This document shows positions 53,569-62,148 of a stretch of 64,000 nt of DNA, one piece after another (positions within the stretch are counted from its first letter, which is position 1; every line of letters begins with the position of its first letter). Origin of the DNA: Acerihabitans sp035013185 (GTDB taxonomy: Bacteria > Pseudomonadota > Gammaproteobacteria > Enterobacterales > Enterobacteriaceae); contig NZ_JAYGJO010000028.1 in the NCBI RefSeq assembly GCF_035013185.1, positions 4,779 through 68,778 of the forward strand. The letters are read 5' to 3'. Both the position numbers and the translations under genes were made by a program. Below the pieces are notes generated by a model, which made no database searches, was not told where the DNA came from, and was given only the letters and a program-made list of their open reading frames with translations.

Positions 53569-54273
53569 CTACATTCGTGTGGGAATGCCTAATATGGCCG
53601 CCTCGGGCGTTTCGCCGGTTACCAGGCAACGAGTCGGTCCGTCATAATATATTCGGCCGTCCACCACTAGTAGGGTGCGCGGCGCGATGCGCGCGGCATC
53701 ATCGAGGTTGTGTGAAACCATCAACAAGGTTAATTGTCGCTGGTCGCACACCTCGGCGACCTGCTGGAGCATGTCATTACGCAGTGCCGGGTCCAGGGCG
53801 GAAAAGGGCTCATCCAATAGCAAAATGGGCTGTCGGCGCACCAGGCATCTGGCCAGCGCCACTCGCTGGCGTTGGCCACCGGAAAGCTGGCTGGGTAGAC
53901 GGGTTAAATATTCCACCACACCTACCTGTTCTGTCACCCGTCGCAGCGCCGCACGTTGGTCTGGGGTCAGTTTTAAATTAGGATGCAATCCCAGCCCGAT
54001 GTTTTGCTCAACCGTCAGATGGGCGAAGAGATTATTTTCCTGAAATAGCATTGAGACCGGCCGCCGGGCCGGTGGTGTTGCACTATGATCCACGCCGTTG
54101 AGGTATATGCTTCCGCTGTGCAGCGGTAGAAAACCGGCGATCAGGCTGAGCAGAGTACTTTTGCCCGCGCCGCTGGGACCGAGAATCGCCACTTTTTCAC
54201 CCGCAGCGACACTCAGTTCGAAACGCATCGGCAGATGTTGGTACAAATACGTCAGCTTAGTCAGTTTTATCAT
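53569..54273 (-). CDS. thiQ: ThiQ, thiamine ABC transporter ATPase
   Basis: 234 residues (E. coli 232). Walker A GPSGAGKSTLLSL (about 32-44), signature LSGGQRQRVALARCLV, Walker B ILLLDEPFSALDPAL, and an H-loop in LLMVSHNLDDAA. Energises uptake of thiamine and its phosphates with ThiP and ThiB. It overlaps the thiP 3' end by 17 bp and is the last gene of thiBPQ. Intact. Confidence 0.96.
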   Translation of the reverse strand: MIKLTKLTYLYQHLPMRFELSVAAGEKVAILGPSGAGKSTLLSLIAGFLPLHSGSIYLNGVDHSATPPARRPVSMLFQENNLFAHLTVEQNIGLGLHPNLKLTPDQRAALRRVTEQVGVVEYLTRLPSQLSGGQRQRVALARCLVRRQPILLLDEPFSALDPALRNDMLQQVAEVCDQRQLTLLMVSHNLDDAARIAPRTLLVVDGRIYYDGPTRCLVTGETPEAAILGIPTRM

Positions 54274-55867
54274 GCGGCCCCGACAGTTTTTCGATGAGGG
54301 TAAAGAGTAAGAAGCACAGTATCAAAAGAAATAGAGCAGTAACCGCGCCATCCTGACTGTGATATGACCCGATCTGCTGATACAAATACCAAGGTAAGGT
54401 ACGGAAATGCTCATTGCCAAACAGTGCCACCACGCCAAAATCGCCCACGGACAGCACACTGGCGAACGCCATGGCCCGGCCAATGGATAAACGCAACGCC
54501 TGCCATTCCACCCAGCGCAGCCGTGAAAGGCCGTGGATATCTAGTGACAGGCATAAGCGATTGTAACGCTCCGCCATATCGAGCATCGGTGTTTCGAGAA
54601 TTTTCAGAGCATAAGGTATGGCCATCAACGCATTGGTCAATATCACCAATGCGTAAGGAGAGCGGGGTAACCCAACGGTTTTGTTGGCAATCAGAAAAAA
54701 ACCCGTCGCCAGCACAATGCCCGGCATTGCCAGGATCAGCATGCCGCTTAAGTCCAGCAATTGTGCCGCCCATTCACGGTGGCGCAACCGCAGTTCGCGG
54801 CTGCTCCACAGCAGCATCAGGGTAAACACCACACACAGCAGCCCAGCGCCAATGGCAATGCGCAAAGATGTCAGCAGCGCTGACCATAATGCGCTCTGGG
54901 ACAGGACCCGGACCAACCCTTGGTTTATCCCGCCGGTAATGACCGCCAGCAAGGGTGGTATCAGCAATAACATCGCCAGCAAGATAACCACTGCATCGAT
55001 AACTCTGCGTAACCGACTATCCTGCGGATCACGCCAGCGAGTTAACTGCGTGGCACCTACCTGAAACGTTCGTGTCAGGCGCTGGCTTAGCAACACCAAC
55101 CCCAGGCAGCAGACCATTTGAACCAGCGCAAGAATGGCCGCCCGCGCGGGATCGTAGTCATAGCTCAGCGCCTGGTAAATCGCCAACTCAATGGTGGTGG
55201 CCCGTGGCCCTCCGCCTAACGAGAGTACAGTAGCAAAACTGGCGAAACACAGCATAAAGATCAGCGCGGCCGCCGGAAAAAGTTGGCGGCGCAGGTATGG
55301 CCATTCCAAAATCCGGAAAAAAGCCCACCCGCTAATGTCCAACTGCGCGGCCAACTGCCGCTGCTCCACCGGAATGCTGTCTAACGCTTGTAATAACAAA
55401 CGGGTGGCCAGGGGCAGATTAAAAAATACATGGGCTAACAAGATACCTTGCAGACCATAAGGAGAAAAACCATAAGGGATGTGCACCCAGGCACAAAGCT
55501 GTGCCAACCAGCCCTGACGGCCATAGACGCTGAGAATACCAAACACCGCAACCAGCACTGGCAATACTAATGTCATGGCGCAAAAACGCAGTAGTAGCCG
55601 CCGGCCGGGAAATCGCCGGCGAAACAGCGCCCGGGCCAGCAATAGCGCAGGCATAACCGATAGTAGCGCTGATAACAGCGCTTGCCAAAAAGTAAAACGG
55701 AGTACATGCCACAAATAACTGTCGGACCACCACAACCGCCAATGCTGCGCCGGGGCATTAAGCCATAACGCACCGACGGCGGCGAGGGCGATAGCGGTTA
55801 AGACTAATGCGGCCAGCAACCCAGGCCATAACCAGCGTGCAATCATTGGCTTACTGAACGTAACCAC
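54257..55867 (-). CDS. thiP: ThiP, thiamine ABC transporter permease
   Basis: 536 residues (E. coli 536). Fused two-lobed permease with about 12 membrane helices; each half carries an EAA-type loop that docks ThiQ (the segment around QLAAQLDISGWAFFRILEWP in the first half, and AERYNRLCLSLDIHGLSRL in the second). It overlaps thiB upstream by 25 bp and thiQ downstream, implying coupled translation. Intact. Confidence 0.95.
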   Translation of the reverse strand: MVTFSKPMIARWLWPGLLAALVLTAIALAAVGALWLNAPAQHWRLWWSDSYLWHVLRFTFWQALLSALLSVMPALLLARALFRRRFPGRRLLLRFCAMTLVLPVLVAVFGILSVYGRQGWLAQLCAWVHIPYGFSPYGLQGILLAHVFFNLPLATRLLLQALDSIPVEQRQLAAQLDISGWAFFRILEWPYLRRQLFPAAALIFMLCFASFATVLSLGGGPRATTIELAIYQALSYDYDPARAAILALVQMVCCLGLVLLSQRLTRTFQVGATQLTRWRDPQDSRLRRVIDAVVILLAMLLLIPPLLAVITGGINQGLVRVLSQSALWSALLTSLRIAIGAGLLCVVFTLMLLWSSRELRLRHREWAAQLLDLSGMLILAMPGIVLATGFFLIANKTVGLPRSPYALVILTNALMAIPYALKILETPMLDMAERYNRLCLSLDIHGLSRLRWVEWQALRLSIGRAMAFASVLSVGDFGVVALFGNEHFRTLPWYLYQQIGSYHSQDGAVTALFLLILCFLLFTLIEKLSGPHDKTD

Positions 55868-56823
55868 TCCTGGGTCCAGGCGGCGCGGTGTGCCGCCACA
55901 TCGTCGGGACTGAAGGTCAGGGTTTTGGCGGGTAAGGCGTCAAATCCGGCGGGAAGCGTGGTTTTAATCACCGGATACATCCAATTTCCTGTGGGAATAG
56001 TCTGCTGAAAGGCCGGTGAAACGATAAAATGCATAAACTGTTGCGCCAGCTCGGGGTGTTTGCTGGCGGCCAACTGACCAGCGACCTCAACCTGCAGGTA
56101 TTGTCCTTCGCTAAAGGCAGCGGCCGCATAGTTGTCTTTTTTCTCCTCAACGATGTGGTATGCCGGCGAGGTGGTATAGCTCAGGACCATATCCGCTTCT
56201 CCTTTGAGAAACAGACCGTAAGCTTCACTCCATCCTTTAGGTACCGTGACGGTTTTTTTCGCTAATCGCTGCCATGCCTGTGCTGCATCATCGCCATAGA
56301 CTTTTTTCACCCATAACATCAAGCCCAAACCGGGCGTGCTGGTCCGCGGATCCTCATAAATAATTTTAAGCGGTACCGGGCCGTCTATTAGATCATGCAG
56401 ACTTTTCGGCGGGTTTTTCAGGCGATTTTTATCGTAAACGAAGGCAAAATAACCGTAGTCAAACGGCAGAAAGGTGGCATTGTGCCAGCCATCCGGCAGG
56501 TTTAATCCGGTGGTATCTACGTGATGCTCGACGAATAAATGCGTATCTTGGGCGGCTTTAAGTAAATTATTATCTAACCCCAGCACTACATCGGCATCGC
56601 TGTTTTTGCCTTCGATGCGCAAGCGATTTAACAACGCCACACCGTCTTCCTGCACGACATATTTCAGCTCGCAGCCACATTGTTTTTCGAACGCGGTTTT
56701 TACCGCCGGTCCGGGGCCCCACTCCGATGCGAAGGAATCATAGGTTAGTACCGTAAGGACAGGTTTAGCCAGCGCCGGAGCGGCGGCCAGCAGTAACAGA
56801 CAAGGAAACCATTTTTTTAACAC
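55843..56823 (-). CDS. thiB: ThiB (TbpA), periplasmic thiamine-binding protein
   Basis: 326 residues (E. coli 327). Signal peptide LKKWFPCLLLLAAAPALA (2-19), then the mature protein KPVLTVLTYDSFASEWGPGP. Ligand-site segments DYGYFAFVYDK and VLSYTTSPAYHIVEEKKDNY are conserved. Binds thiamine, TMP and TPP in the periplasm. The start is a GTG at 56,823 with AGGAG 7 nt upstream; a longer in-frame ATG (56,874) falls within the riboswitch region and is rejected. First gene of thiBPQ under a TPP riboswitch. Confidence 0.95.
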   Translation of the reverse strand: MLKKWFPCLLLLAAAPALAKPVLTVLTYDSFASEWGPGPAVKTAFEKQCGCELKYVVQEDGVALLNRLRIEGKNSDADVVLGLDNNLLKAAQDTHLFVEHHVDTTGLNLPDGWHNATFLPFDYGYFAFVYDKNRLKNPPKSLHDLIDGPVPLKIIYEDPRTSTPGLGLMLWVKKVYGDDAAQAWQRLAKKTVTVPKGWSEAYGLFLKGEADMVLSYTTSPAYHIVEEKKDNYAAAAFSEGQYLQVEVAGQLAASKHPELAQQFMHFIVSPAFQQTIPTGNWMYPVIKTTLPAGFDALPAKTLTFSPDDVAAHRAAWTQEWLRSVSQ

Positions 56824-56875
56824 TTTGCGCTCCTGAAAAAAAAGGTGGCAAAGGTTTTTGAGGCGATGAGGCACA

Positions 56876-56979
56876 CTCTCAAATCCCTTCGCCGGTATTA
56901 ACCGGATCAGGTTCGACGGGTTTACTCTCAGCGATCATCTGGCGTCGTACCGTGCAAGATGTTTCGCACCCCGTTGAGA
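56876..56979 (-). promoter_or_regulatory. TPP riboswitch (THI element) of thiBPQ
   Basis: The minus strand shows the conserved TPP aptamer: ACGGGGTGC at the 5' side, the core GCTGAGAGTAAACCC, then GAACCTGATCCGGTTAATAC and CGAAGGGATTTGAGA closing P1. It ends about 55 nt before the thiB GTG. Binding of thiamine pyrophosphate should shut off the importer, most likely by hiding the AGGAG or start (inference). Such elements precede tbpA-thiPQ in many enterobacteria. Confidence 0.96.
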
Positions 56980-56980
56980 A

Positions 56981-57344
56981 CAGAAGCAATTGTAATGGTT
57001 TTATGTTTGGCTTGCCAACAATACCCGGCTTATTGCGTCTTTCGGGGGTACGAACCCGGCGGATTTAACATCAAACCATGCCAAGGTGTTCATGCCACCA
57101 TTAAGTGGATGGCAGCGTTATTCTCTTGGAGTATGTTGCATCAGCTGAAGGATATCGCTGTGGGGGGTAACATAGTGGTGACAATAAATCACCGTAATAA
57201 ACAGCATCAGTGATGTGAAGCAAAAACCAGGATGTGGCCATAGTTGTAAACGTAATGCTGAGTTTTGGTCTCTTCCACCCGCCAGTGGCGTGAGCTGACC
57301 GCTTTTTTGCTGCAATGGTGTGGTGCAACATGATCGGTATTGGC
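56981..57344. other. thiB-rpn intergenic region (364 bp)
   Basis: No recognised gene; E. coli has sgrR, sgrS/sgrT and setA on this side and none is visible. Several overlapping minus-strand frames of 65-76 codons (57,101-57,331) lack family sequence. The thiBPQ promoter should lie at its left end. The rest may be decayed sequence. Confidence 0.45.
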
Positions 57345-58262
57345 TTATGCGGCAGGTTCTGTCAGGGCATCAAGCTCTGCGCTGCTCAAACCGGTGGTCA
57401 GTTCAATGGTTGCACGCTCCAGACCTATCGCCAGCATATTACGGGCGATGTTTCTACACCCTGCACTGAGTCCTTCTTGGCGGCCTTCTTGCAGTCCTAT
57501 CTTGTGTCCTTTTTGTTCCAGTTGTTCTGCAATGGTCATCATTTCCTCCTTGTAATGGGGTGTTTTTTTTCCCAGATTACGGAAAAAAGCGTCCGAGTCA
57601 AGGGTATTTGCCTCCTGCGCCAGATAGTGCAGCAGGCATATCATCTGCTCTTTACTGGGCTGGGTTAATTCAAGCAGAAAGGCGATATCGCGCAAGCGGA
57701 GGTTAATATCCCGCTCGCGGATGTGTTTTTGCACATATTCGAGCAATGCCACTTTGCGGTGGGTTTTGATCTCCGCGTCAGGGACCACGGTGATGTCCAC
57801 CAGAGGGAACGCCTGGCGGTACAATTCTTCCGCCATGGCGGGATCGTCAAAGCCGTCCAACCAGCGGGTGCTATAAGGATAAGGGCTCTGAACCCCATGG
57901 TAAAATACCATCGGTATGACGAGCGGCAGCTTTTTATTGCCCTGCTCAATATGCAACTGCATGGCAAGTAAGCTGTAGCGCAGCAGACGAAACGCCATCA
58001 GCGCATCGGCACTGGACTGGTGCTCGATCAGGCAATAGATGTAACCCGGTCCGGCGGTGGTCTGCAGGCGATAAAGCATATCGCAGTAATACGGGCGCAT
58101 ATCATCTTCAATAAAACTGGTGGAGGTGATGGCCAATGTGCTGAGATCGCATTTTTCCCGCAGCGCCGGCGGCAAATGTATGTGCAAAAAATCGCTCGCG
58201 ACGCTGACATCGCTAAAGAATTTTTTGAACAACGAATCATGAGGTGTGGGGATAGTTTTCAT
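57345..58262 (-). CDS. Rpn-family recombination-promoting nuclease / PD-(D/E)XK transposase-like
   Basis: 305 residues from MKTIPTPHDSLFKKFFSDVS, typical of the RpnA/YhgA family. The PD-(D/E)XK core is seen as Asp in YYCDMLYRL and Glu-x-Gln in LIEHQSSADALMAFRL, with PMVFYHG further on. The C-terminal part is variable and repetitive (GLQEGRQEGLSAG), also typical. E. coli Rpn proteins promote RecA-independent recombination and are Ca2+-stimulated nucleases; related genes act as phage-defence or selfish elements. An in-frame ATG 21 codons upstream (58,325) precedes non-family sequence. A GGGCGC/GCGCCC hairpin abuts the chosen start. Present here but not in this position in E. coli. Confidence 0.88.
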   Translation of the reverse strand: MKTIPTPHDSLFKKFFSDVSVASDFLHIHLPPALREKCDLSTLAITSTSFIEDDMRPYYCDMLYRLQTTAGPGYIYCLIEHQSSADALMAFRLLRYSLLAMQLHIEQGNKKLPLVIPMVFYHGVQSPYPYSTRWLDGFDDPAMAEELYRQAFPLVDITVVPDAEIKTHRKVALLEYVQKHIRERDINLRLRDIAFLLELTQPSKEQMICLLHYLAQEANTLDSDAFFRNLGKKTPHYKEEMMTIAEQLEQKGHKIGLQEGRQEGLSAGCRNIARNMLAIGLERATIELTTGLSSAELDALTEPAA

Positions 58263-58283
58263 GGGCGCACTATAAAAGCGCCC
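58263..58283 (-). promoter_or_regulatory. Hairpin immediately upstream of the rpn start codon
   Basis: GGGCGC (58263-58268) and GCGCCC (58278-58283) pair across a 9-nt loop directly before the ATG at 58,262, in the place of a ribosome-binding site; none of the usual AGGAG type is seen. The stem would limit translation initiation. Confidence 0.45.
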
Positions 58284-58472
58284 ACCTCGACAAAATATAA
58301 ACACCTCCCGGGCTGGGTAGATCACTGATTAAATTTACGCGCAGTCTCACAGTTTACTGAAACGCTCCCGGGTTTTTCAGTCCGAGCCCGAACTAACCAC
58401 ACACCAATAAAAGTTCGAAATAAACAGCGCATTTAATTGATTTAATTTATTTAATTATTAAATGAATGATAG

Positions 58473-58592
58473 GGTACAGAGGTACAGAGGTACAGAGGTA
58501 CAGAGGTACAGAGGTACAGAGGTACAGAGGTACAGAGGTACAGAGGTACAGAGGTACAGAGGTACAGAAGTACAGAGGTACAGAGGTACAGA
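58473..58592. repeat. Tandem repeat, 8-bp unit GGTACAGA x15
   Basis: Fifteen contiguous copies of GGTACAGA over 120 bp; only the thirteenth copy (58569-58576) differs, AGTACAGA. It lies between the Rpn gene and leuD, without a coding frame. An 8-bp period changes reading frame with each copy and is prone to slippage. Confidence 0.98.
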
Positions 58593-58640
58593 AATATTGA
58601 AAAATTTAAGTATGTAGGTGTTTAGGTATTAATCTTTCAG

Positions 58641-58676
58641 TCCTAGTCCTAGTCCTAGTCCTAGTCCTAGTCCTAG
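58641..58676. repeat. Tandem repeat, 6-bp unit TCCTAG x6
   Basis: Six perfect copies of TCCTAG over 36 bp, directly followed without a gap by a second hexamer array. Confidence 0.98.
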
Positions 58677-58724
58677 TTTAGGTTTAGGTTTAGGTTTAGG
58701 TTTAGGTTTAGGTTTAGGTTTAGG
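58677..58724. repeat. Tandem repeat, 6-bp unit TTTAGG x8
   Basis: Eight perfect copies of TTTAGG over 48 bp, in phase with the preceding TCCTAG array. Translation on either strand gives artificial dipeptide repeats (Leu-Asn, Lys-Pro, Leu-Gly), so apparent ORFs here are not genes. Confidence 0.98.
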
Positions 58725-58739
58725 TTTTGACCTTGGGCC

Positions 58740-59028
58740 GGCATAAAGCGCGCTGATGGCACGGCAACCGACCGGATGAGCCGCCGGGAGCGGCGAAAGC
58801 AAAGGGCCGCGCCGGGAGCGCGTCCCGTGCGGTCCATAGGGTGGTCGCCGGGACGGAAGGCACCGCAACGCGGCGCGTGATCTGCCGAAAACCCGGGAGT
58901 CGAGAGGGCCGGGCTAGCGGTCCTCTCGTCGCTTGCCCGCACCGGGCTAACGACACCACCACTGCTCGCGGCAAGAGAAAGCCCCTCGGGCTAACGACAC
59001 CACCGCCTGCGGTACTCTCTCTTATCCC
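58740..59028. other. GC-rich non-coding block beside leuD
   Basis: About 290 bp clearly richer in GC than the surroundings, with many short inverted segments (for example GCCGCCGGGAGCGGC) and an 18-bp direct repeat CGGGCTAACGACACCACC at 58943-58960 and 58987-59004. No gene is supported. It may be a dispersed repeat element or decayed DNA. A conventional terminator for the leu operon was not found in it. Confidence 0.5.
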
Positions 59029-59631
59029 TTAATGCAAAAACGCCGGCTGCTTGGCCTCATAACCCGCAATTGCCTCATCATGCTGCAGCGTCAGGCCGAT
59101 ACTATCCAGGCCGTTAATCATGCAGTGCTTGCGAAACGCGTCAATTTCAAATGAATAAACCTGTTCGCCGGCAATCACCTGCTGGCGTTCTAAATCCACC
59201 GTAAAGCACGCGCCTTCCTGGCCGGCGACCAGGGTGAATAAGGTATCCACTTGTTCCGCCGACAGGGCGATGGGCAGCAATTGACTATTAAAACTATTGC
59301 CATAAAAAATATCAGCGAAACTGGGGGCGATCACAACCTGGAAGCCATAATCCGCCAGCGCCCAAGGTGCGTGCTCTCGAGAAGAGCCGCAGCCGAAATT
59401 TTCCCGCGCTAACAAAATGCTGGCACCACGATAGCGTGGTTGATTAAGCACAAAATCCGGATTAGGTCGCTGGCCGGCATCGTCCAGAAAGCGCCAATCG
59501 TTAAACAAGTGCTGGCCAAATCCGGTGCGGGTTACTTTCTGCAAAAACTGTTTGGGGATAATAGCATCGGTGTCCACGTTTGCGGCGTCTAACGGTACCA
59601 CCAGCCCGGTATGTTGCGTAAATTTTGCCAT
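59029..59631 (-). CDS. leuD: LeuD, 3-isopropylmalate dehydratase small subunit
   Basis: 200 residues (E. coli 201). Swivel domain of the aconitase-like isomerase; with LeuC it isomerises 2- to 3-isopropylmalate. Conserved DAANVDTDAIIPKQFLQ and the substrate loop ENFGCGSSREHAPWAL. The start is the ATG at 59,631 (MAKFTQHTGLVVPL), 13 nt after leuC; a longer frame (59,670) overlaps leuC and is rejected. Last gene of the leu operon. Confidence 0.96.
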   Translation of the reverse strand: MAKFTQHTGLVVPLDAANVDTDAIIPKQFLQKVTRTGFGQHLFNDWRFLDDAGQRPNPDFVLNQPRYRGASILLARENFGCGSSREHAPWALADYGFQVVIAPSFADIFYGNSFNSQLLPIALSAEQVDTLFTLVAGQEGACFTVDLERQQVIAGEQVYSFEIDAFRKHCMINGLDSIGLTLQHDEAIAGYEAKQPAFLH

Positions 59632-59644
59632 GTTGCTGTTTCCC

Positions 59645-61045
59645 TTAATGTAAATCACGGATATCGGCAAAACGGCCAGTCACCGCCGCCGCCGCCGCCA
59701 TGGCCGGACTGACCAAGTGGGTTCGGCCGCCGCGGCCTTGACGACCTTCGAAATTACGGTTGCTGGTGGAGGCGCAGCGTTCACCGGGATTCAGTCGGTC
59801 GTTATTCATCGCCAGGCACATGGAGCAACCCGGCAACCGCCACTCAAAACCAGCATCTAAAAAGATCTTATCCAGGCCTTCGGCCTCCGCCTGGGCTTTT
59901 ACTGGTCCGGAACCCGGAACAACAATGGCCTGCACACCACTGGCAACATGGCGGCCTTTGGCAATCGCCGCCGCCGCGCGCAGATCTTCAATGCGGGAAT
60001 TAGTACAGGAACCGATAAAGACTTTATCGATGGTCACATCGGTCAGACGAATACCCGGCTGTAAATCCATATAGACCAGAGCTTTAGCCGCTGAACTGCG
60101 TTCCGCTGGGTCGCTGAACGAGTCCGGCGTGGGGATAGGCTGGTTGATGGCAATAACCTGGCCGGGATTGGTCCCCCAGGTTACCTGCGGTGCAATATCT
60201 TCTGCGTGCAGCGTAACCACTTTATCAAATACTGCGTCGTCATCAGATGTCAGCGTATTCCAATATGCGATTGCCTGCTGCCAGTCGTCGCCTTTTGGTG
60301 CGAACTGGCGTCCCTGCAAATAGGCAAAGGTGGTCGAATCAGGGGCTACCAATCCGGCCTTGGCACCCATTTCAATGGCCATGTTGCACAGCGTCATACG
60401 GCCTTCCATGCTCAGGGACGTCACCGCCGCGCCACAAAATTCCACCACGTGTCCGGTACCCCCAGCTGAGCCAATTTTTCCGATGACCGCCAATACAATA
60501 TCCTTGGCGGTAATACCGCTGGCGGCTTGGCCAGTCACTTCCACTTTCATGGTTTTAGCGCGACCTTGCTTTAGCGTCTGTGTCGCCAACACATGTTCGA
60601 CTTCCGAGGTACCAATACCAAAAGCCAGAGCACCAAAAGCGCCATGGGTGGCGGTATGGGAATCTCCGCAGACGATGGTCATTCCGGGCAGCGTCATGCC
60701 TTGTTCTGGGCCAATGACATGGACGATGCCTTGATAAGGGTGGTTCAGGTCATACAGCTGGATGTTGAATTCTTTGCAGTTTTTGATCAGTTCCTGCATT
60801 TGGATTCGGGCCATTTCTCCACTGGCGTTAATATCACGGGTTTGGGTGGAAACATTATGATCCATGGTGGCGAAAGTCTTCGCCGGCTGGCGTACCGGGC
60901 GCCCCATGGCCCTCAGTCCGTCAAACGCCTGAGGGGACGTCACCTCATGCACCAAATGGCGATCGATGTATAACAGCGGCGTCTCATTGGCAGTCTCAAC
61001 GACAACATGCGCATCATATAATTTTTGATATAACGACTTGCCCAT
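59645..61045 (-). CDS. leuC: LeuC, 3-isopropylmalate dehydratase large subunit
   Basis: 466 residues, E. coli length. Carries the [4Fe-4S] cluster cysteines in IGSCTNSRIEDL and PGCSMCLAMN, plus GDSHTATHGAFGALAFGIG. Forms the isopropylmalate isomerase with LeuD. It starts 5 nt after leuB. Intact. Confidence 0.97.
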   Translation of the reverse strand: MGKSLYQKLYDAHVVVETANETPLLYIDRHLVHEVTSPQAFDGLRAMGRPVRQPAKTFATMDHNVSTQTRDINASGEMARIQMQELIKNCKEFNIQLYDLNHPYQGIVHVIGPEQGMTLPGMTIVCGDSHTATHGAFGALAFGIGTSEVEHVLATQTLKQGRAKTMKVEVTGQAASGITAKDIVLAVIGKIGSAGGTGHVVEFCGAAVTSLSMEGRMTLCNMAIEMGAKAGLVAPDSTTFAYLQGRQFAPKGDDWQQAIAYWNTLTSDDDAVFDKVVTLHAEDIAPQVTWGTNPGQVIAINQPIPTPDSFSDPAERSSAAKALVYMDLQPGIRLTDVTIDKVFIGSCTNSRIEDLRAAAAIAKGRHVASGVQAIVVPGSGPVKAQAEAEGLDKIFLDAGFEWRLPGCSMCLAMNNDRLNPGERCASTSNRNFEGRQGRGGRTHLVSPAMAAAAAVTGRFADIRDLH

Positions 61046-61050
61046 ACGAT

Positions 61051-62148
61051 TTAAGCCCCCTGAATAATATAATCGGCGATGATGGAGCCTTGCTCATCGG
61101 TGCCGATCGATAGGCCGCTGCCGGCCAGATCGGCGGTACGGTAGCCGGCTTCCAGAGCGTGGTTCACCGCCTGCTCAATCGCGTTCGCTTCCTCGTCCAA
61201 TCCCAGGCTGTAACGTAACAACAGGGCGAGGGAAAGAATTTGTGCCACCGGGTTGGCCAGATTCTTTCCGGCGATATCCGGCGCTGAGCCTCCCGCAGGC
61301 TCGTACAGACCGAAGCTTTGTTCGTTAAGGCTGGCTGATGGCAGCATCCCCATGGAACCGGTAATCATGGCGCATTCATCGGAGAGAATATCGCCGAACA
61401 AATTGGAACACAGCAGTACATCAAACTGTGACGGGTCTTTGATTAACTGCATGGTGGCGTTATCGATATAGAGGTGAGATAACGCAACATCAGGGTAATC
61501 ACGCGCAATTTCAATGACAATTTCACGCCACAGAATCGAACTTTGCAGCACATTGGCCTTGTCTATGGATGTGACGATGCTGCGGCGTTTACGTGCGGAT
61601 TCAAACGCAATGCGTGCAATACGTTCGATCTCAAAGCGGTGGTACACTTCGGTATCAAAGGCGCGCTCATGCATGCCGCTGCCTTCGCGTCCTTTCGGCT
61701 GGCCGAAATAGATACCACCGGTCAATTCCCGTACGCACAAAATATCAAAACCGCGGGCGGCGATATCGGCTCGCAGGGGGCAAAAAGCCTCCAGTCCAGG
61801 GTAGAGCTTTGCGGGACGCAGGTTGCTAAACAGTTTGAAATGTTTACGCAGCGGCAATAACGCGCCGCGTTCAGGTTGTTCCGCCGGTGGCAAATGTTCC
61901 CACTTGGGTCCCCCTACGGAACCAAACAGAATGGCATCGGCCTGTTCACAACCGCTGATGGTCGCCGCTGGCAGCGGATGGCCATGCTTATCGATGGCGA
62001 CACCGCCAACGTCGTATTCGCTGGTGGTGATGCGCAGGGAAAACCGTTCGCGTACCGCGTTCAACACTTTATACGCCTGCGCCATCACTTCCGGACCAAT
62101 GCCGTCGCCCGGCAGTACCGCTATATGATATGTCTTGCTCATGTTCAC
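61051..62148 (-). CDS. leuB: LeuB, 3-isopropylmalate dehydrogenase
   Basis: 365 residues (E. coli 363). NAD-dependent oxidative decarboxylation giving 2-ketoisocaproate. VLPGDGIGPEVM at the N-terminus, substrate residues in RELTGGIYFGQPKGR, and the metal/NAD signature NLFGDILSDECAMITGSMGM. The ATG at 62,148 overlaps the leuA stop (ATGA); the ATG two codons later (62,142, MSKTYHIAV) matches the E. coli start equally well. Intact. Confidence 0.97.
   Translation of the reverse strand: MNMSKTYHIAVLPGDGIGPEVMAQAYKVLNAVRERFSLRITTSEYDVGGVAIDKHGHPLPAATISGCEQADAILFGSVGGPKWEHLPPAEQPERGALLPLRKHFKLFSNLRPAKLYPGLEAFCPLRADIAARGFDILCVRELTGGIYFGQPKGREGSGMHERAFDTEVYHRFEIERIARIAFESARKRRSIVTSIDKANVLQSSILWREIVIEIARDYPDVALSHLYIDNATMQLIKDPSQFDVLLCSNLFGDILSDECAMITGSMGMLPSASLNEQSFGLYEPAGGSAPDIAGKNLANPVAQILSLALLLRYSLGLDEEANAIEQAVNHALEAGYRTADLAGSGLSIGTDEQGSIIADYIIQGA

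Noticed and set aside
57101..57331. Overlapping minus-strand ORFs of 65-76 codons between thiB and the Rpn gene
   Set aside because: Two frames are open at once and neither shows a family or a ribosome-binding site, so coding is not supported.
58473..58592. Possible CRISPR array
   Set aside because: The 8-bp units are contiguous with no spacers and no cas genes are present; it is a simple tandem repeat.
58677..58724. Telomere-like (TTTAGG) repeat suggesting a chromosome end or eukaryotic contamination
   Set aside because: The unit differs from known telomere units I recall (TTAGG, TTAGGG, TTTAGGG), is only eight copies long, and is flanked on both sides by bacterial genes.
58629..58974. ORFs with Leu-Asn, Lys-Pro or Leu-Gly dipeptide runs
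   Set aside because: These are translations of the hexamer arrays and the GC-rich block, not genes.
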